This document shows positions 4,898-5,589 of a DNA stretch of 5,589 bases, one piece after another. The stretch covers positions 1-5,589 of the forward strand of contig JAVBYA010000354.1 of NCBI GenBank assembly GCA_030824295.1, given 5' to 3'. The notes below the pieces were generated by a model. The model was not told the DNA's origin. It made no database searches and saw nothing but the letters and a program-made list of their open reading frames with translations. Each line of letters begins with the position of its first letter. Position 1 is the first letter of the stretch. This DNA is from Bacteroidota bacterium (lineage in GTDB: Bacteria; Bacteroidota; Ignavibacteria; UBA10030; UBA8401). The translations under genes and the position numbers were made by a program.

Positions 4898-5589
4898 ATG
4901 AAGCGCCCGTTCGCACTTCACACCATCACACTCATTTCGCTCGTTCTGTCGTATTCCACCATCGCCGAAGCCGGGGACCGTCCGACCTATCTCTTCCTGC
5001 AGCACGATGTGAGTGCCCGCGCCGCAGCAATGGCGGGAAGCGTCGTTTCCATGGCCGCCGGACCGGCCGGTGTCTTCACGAATCCGGCTTCGATCGGTTT
5101 GGACAGCATTCCGCTCGCGGAGTTCGGCTATACGAGTCACTTACTTGATATCAAAGCGGGATTCGCTGCGTATTCACAGCCGGCCGGGGATTGGGGCGTG
5201 TTGGGGATCGGCGTGCAATACATCGATTATGGAACGTTCGACCAAACGGATGACCTGGCGAACAAACTCGGCACCTTCACCGCGGGGGACCTGGCCGCAT
5301 CGGTCTCCTTGTCCCAGGCCTTCGAAGAGAATCTTTATTATGGCGTGACCGGAAAGTTCATCTATTCGTCCATCGCCGATGCGCGCTCCGCAGCGATGGC
5401 CGCAGACCTCGGACTGATCTACCGCATCCCCGGCAACGATCCGATCACCTTCGGTGTGACCATTGCCAATCTCGGTGCCCAATTGAATGCCTACGGTTCT
5501 GTCCGCGAACCGCTCCCGCTCGATATCCGTATCGGAGGCAGCATCAAACCGCAGCATCTTCCGCTGCTGCTGAATGTGAACTTCCATAA
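4898..5589 (+). CDS. porQ: Type IX secretion system protein PorQ-like (3' end beyond window)
   Basis: Outer-membrane beta-barrel protein of the PorV/PorQ group, part of or associated with the type IX secretion system, which exports proteins with C-terminal sorting domains across the outer membrane in Bacteroidota and relatives. The first 230 codons are present and the frame is open to the end; PorQ proteins are usually about 330-350 residues, so about a third is missing. A signal peptide with KR at residues 2-3 and a likely cut after AEA (residue 25) is followed by the family signature: TYLFLQHDVSARAAAMAG (30-47), FTNPAS (60-65), YIDYGTFDQTD (108-118), GTFTAGD (125-131), KFIYSS (153-158), IANLGAQ (189-195) and EPLPLDIRIGG (204-214). 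Alternating hydrophobic strands fit a barrel. The start is supported by AGGGAG 5 nt upstream. The assignment rests on remembered family motifs; a general PorV-like barrel is the alternative. Confidence 0.82.
   Translation, partial: MKRPFALHTITLISLVLSYSTIAEAGDRPTYLFLQHDVSARAAAMAGSVVSMAAGPAGVFTNPASIGLDSIPLAEFGYTSHLLDIKAGFAAYSQPAGDWGVLGIGVQYIDYGTFDQTDDLANKLGTFTAGDLAASVSLSQAFEENLYYGVTGKFIYSSIADARSAAMAADLGLIYRIPGNDPITFGVTIANLGAQLNAYGSVREPLPLDIRIGGSIKPQHLPLLLNVNFH

Noticed and set aside
4761..4916. Upstream extension of the Ig-like lipoprotein gene to a start at 4916
   Set aside because: It would place 52 residues before the lipoprotein signal peptide and overlap the start of the divergent porQ-like gene; the ATG at 4760 fits the lipobox.
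5174..5587. Minus-strand frame of 137 codons opposite the porQ-like gene
   Set aside because: Shadow of the porQ-like gene, which shows strong family motifs on the plus strand.

Overview
The window looks like part of a GC-rich genome from the Bacteroidota/Chlorobiota (FCB) group, possibly an Ignavibacteria-like lineage. This rests on gene content: a PorQ-like type IX secretion protein, a Bacteroidota-style lipoprotein with SbsA-type Ig-like domains, envelope proteins with SPOR domains, few Shine-Dalgarno sites, and promoter-like sequences close to the Bacteroidota TTTG / TAnnTTTG pattern. The lineage is an inference; there is no rRNA or marker gene here. Both ends of the window cut through genes.

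Positions 1-2006 hold an aldehyde dehydrogenase (ALDH) pair. The first gene is the C-terminal part of a catalytically intact NAD(P)-dependent ALDH, with its catalytic Glu, Cys and C-terminal glycine motif. The second (1125-2006) is a 293-residue ALDH-like protein that keeps the N-terminal/cofactor-domain architecture but has lost every active-site motif and lacks the catalytic domain. The pair resembles a split form of ALDH16, in which an active ALDH is fused to a truncated, inactive ALDH module. The two genes are separated by 283 bp that hold a dispersed-type inverted-repeat element (893-1019) and an AT-rich promoter-like stretch.

Positions 2007-3083 hold two small exported proteins in the same direction and tightly packed behind the pseudo-ALDH: a SPOR-domain lipoprotein and a SPOR-domain protein with a cleavable signal peptide, overlapping by 4 nt (ATGA). 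The lipoprotein start is problematic and may be a non-standard ATT overlapping the upstream stop codon.

Positions 3087-4760 (minus strand) encode a 557-residue lipoprotein with Ig-like and carboxypeptidase-regulatory-like domains, ending only 3 bp from the SPOR gene. A 137-bp divergent intergenic region with promoter-like elements and a 12-bp palindrome separates it from a plus-strand porQ-like gene (4898 to the window end, 3' incomplete). Everything from 2007 onward acts at the cell envelope, while the ALDH pair is cytoplasmic metabolism. No tRNA, rRNA, CRISPR array or transposase is visible.
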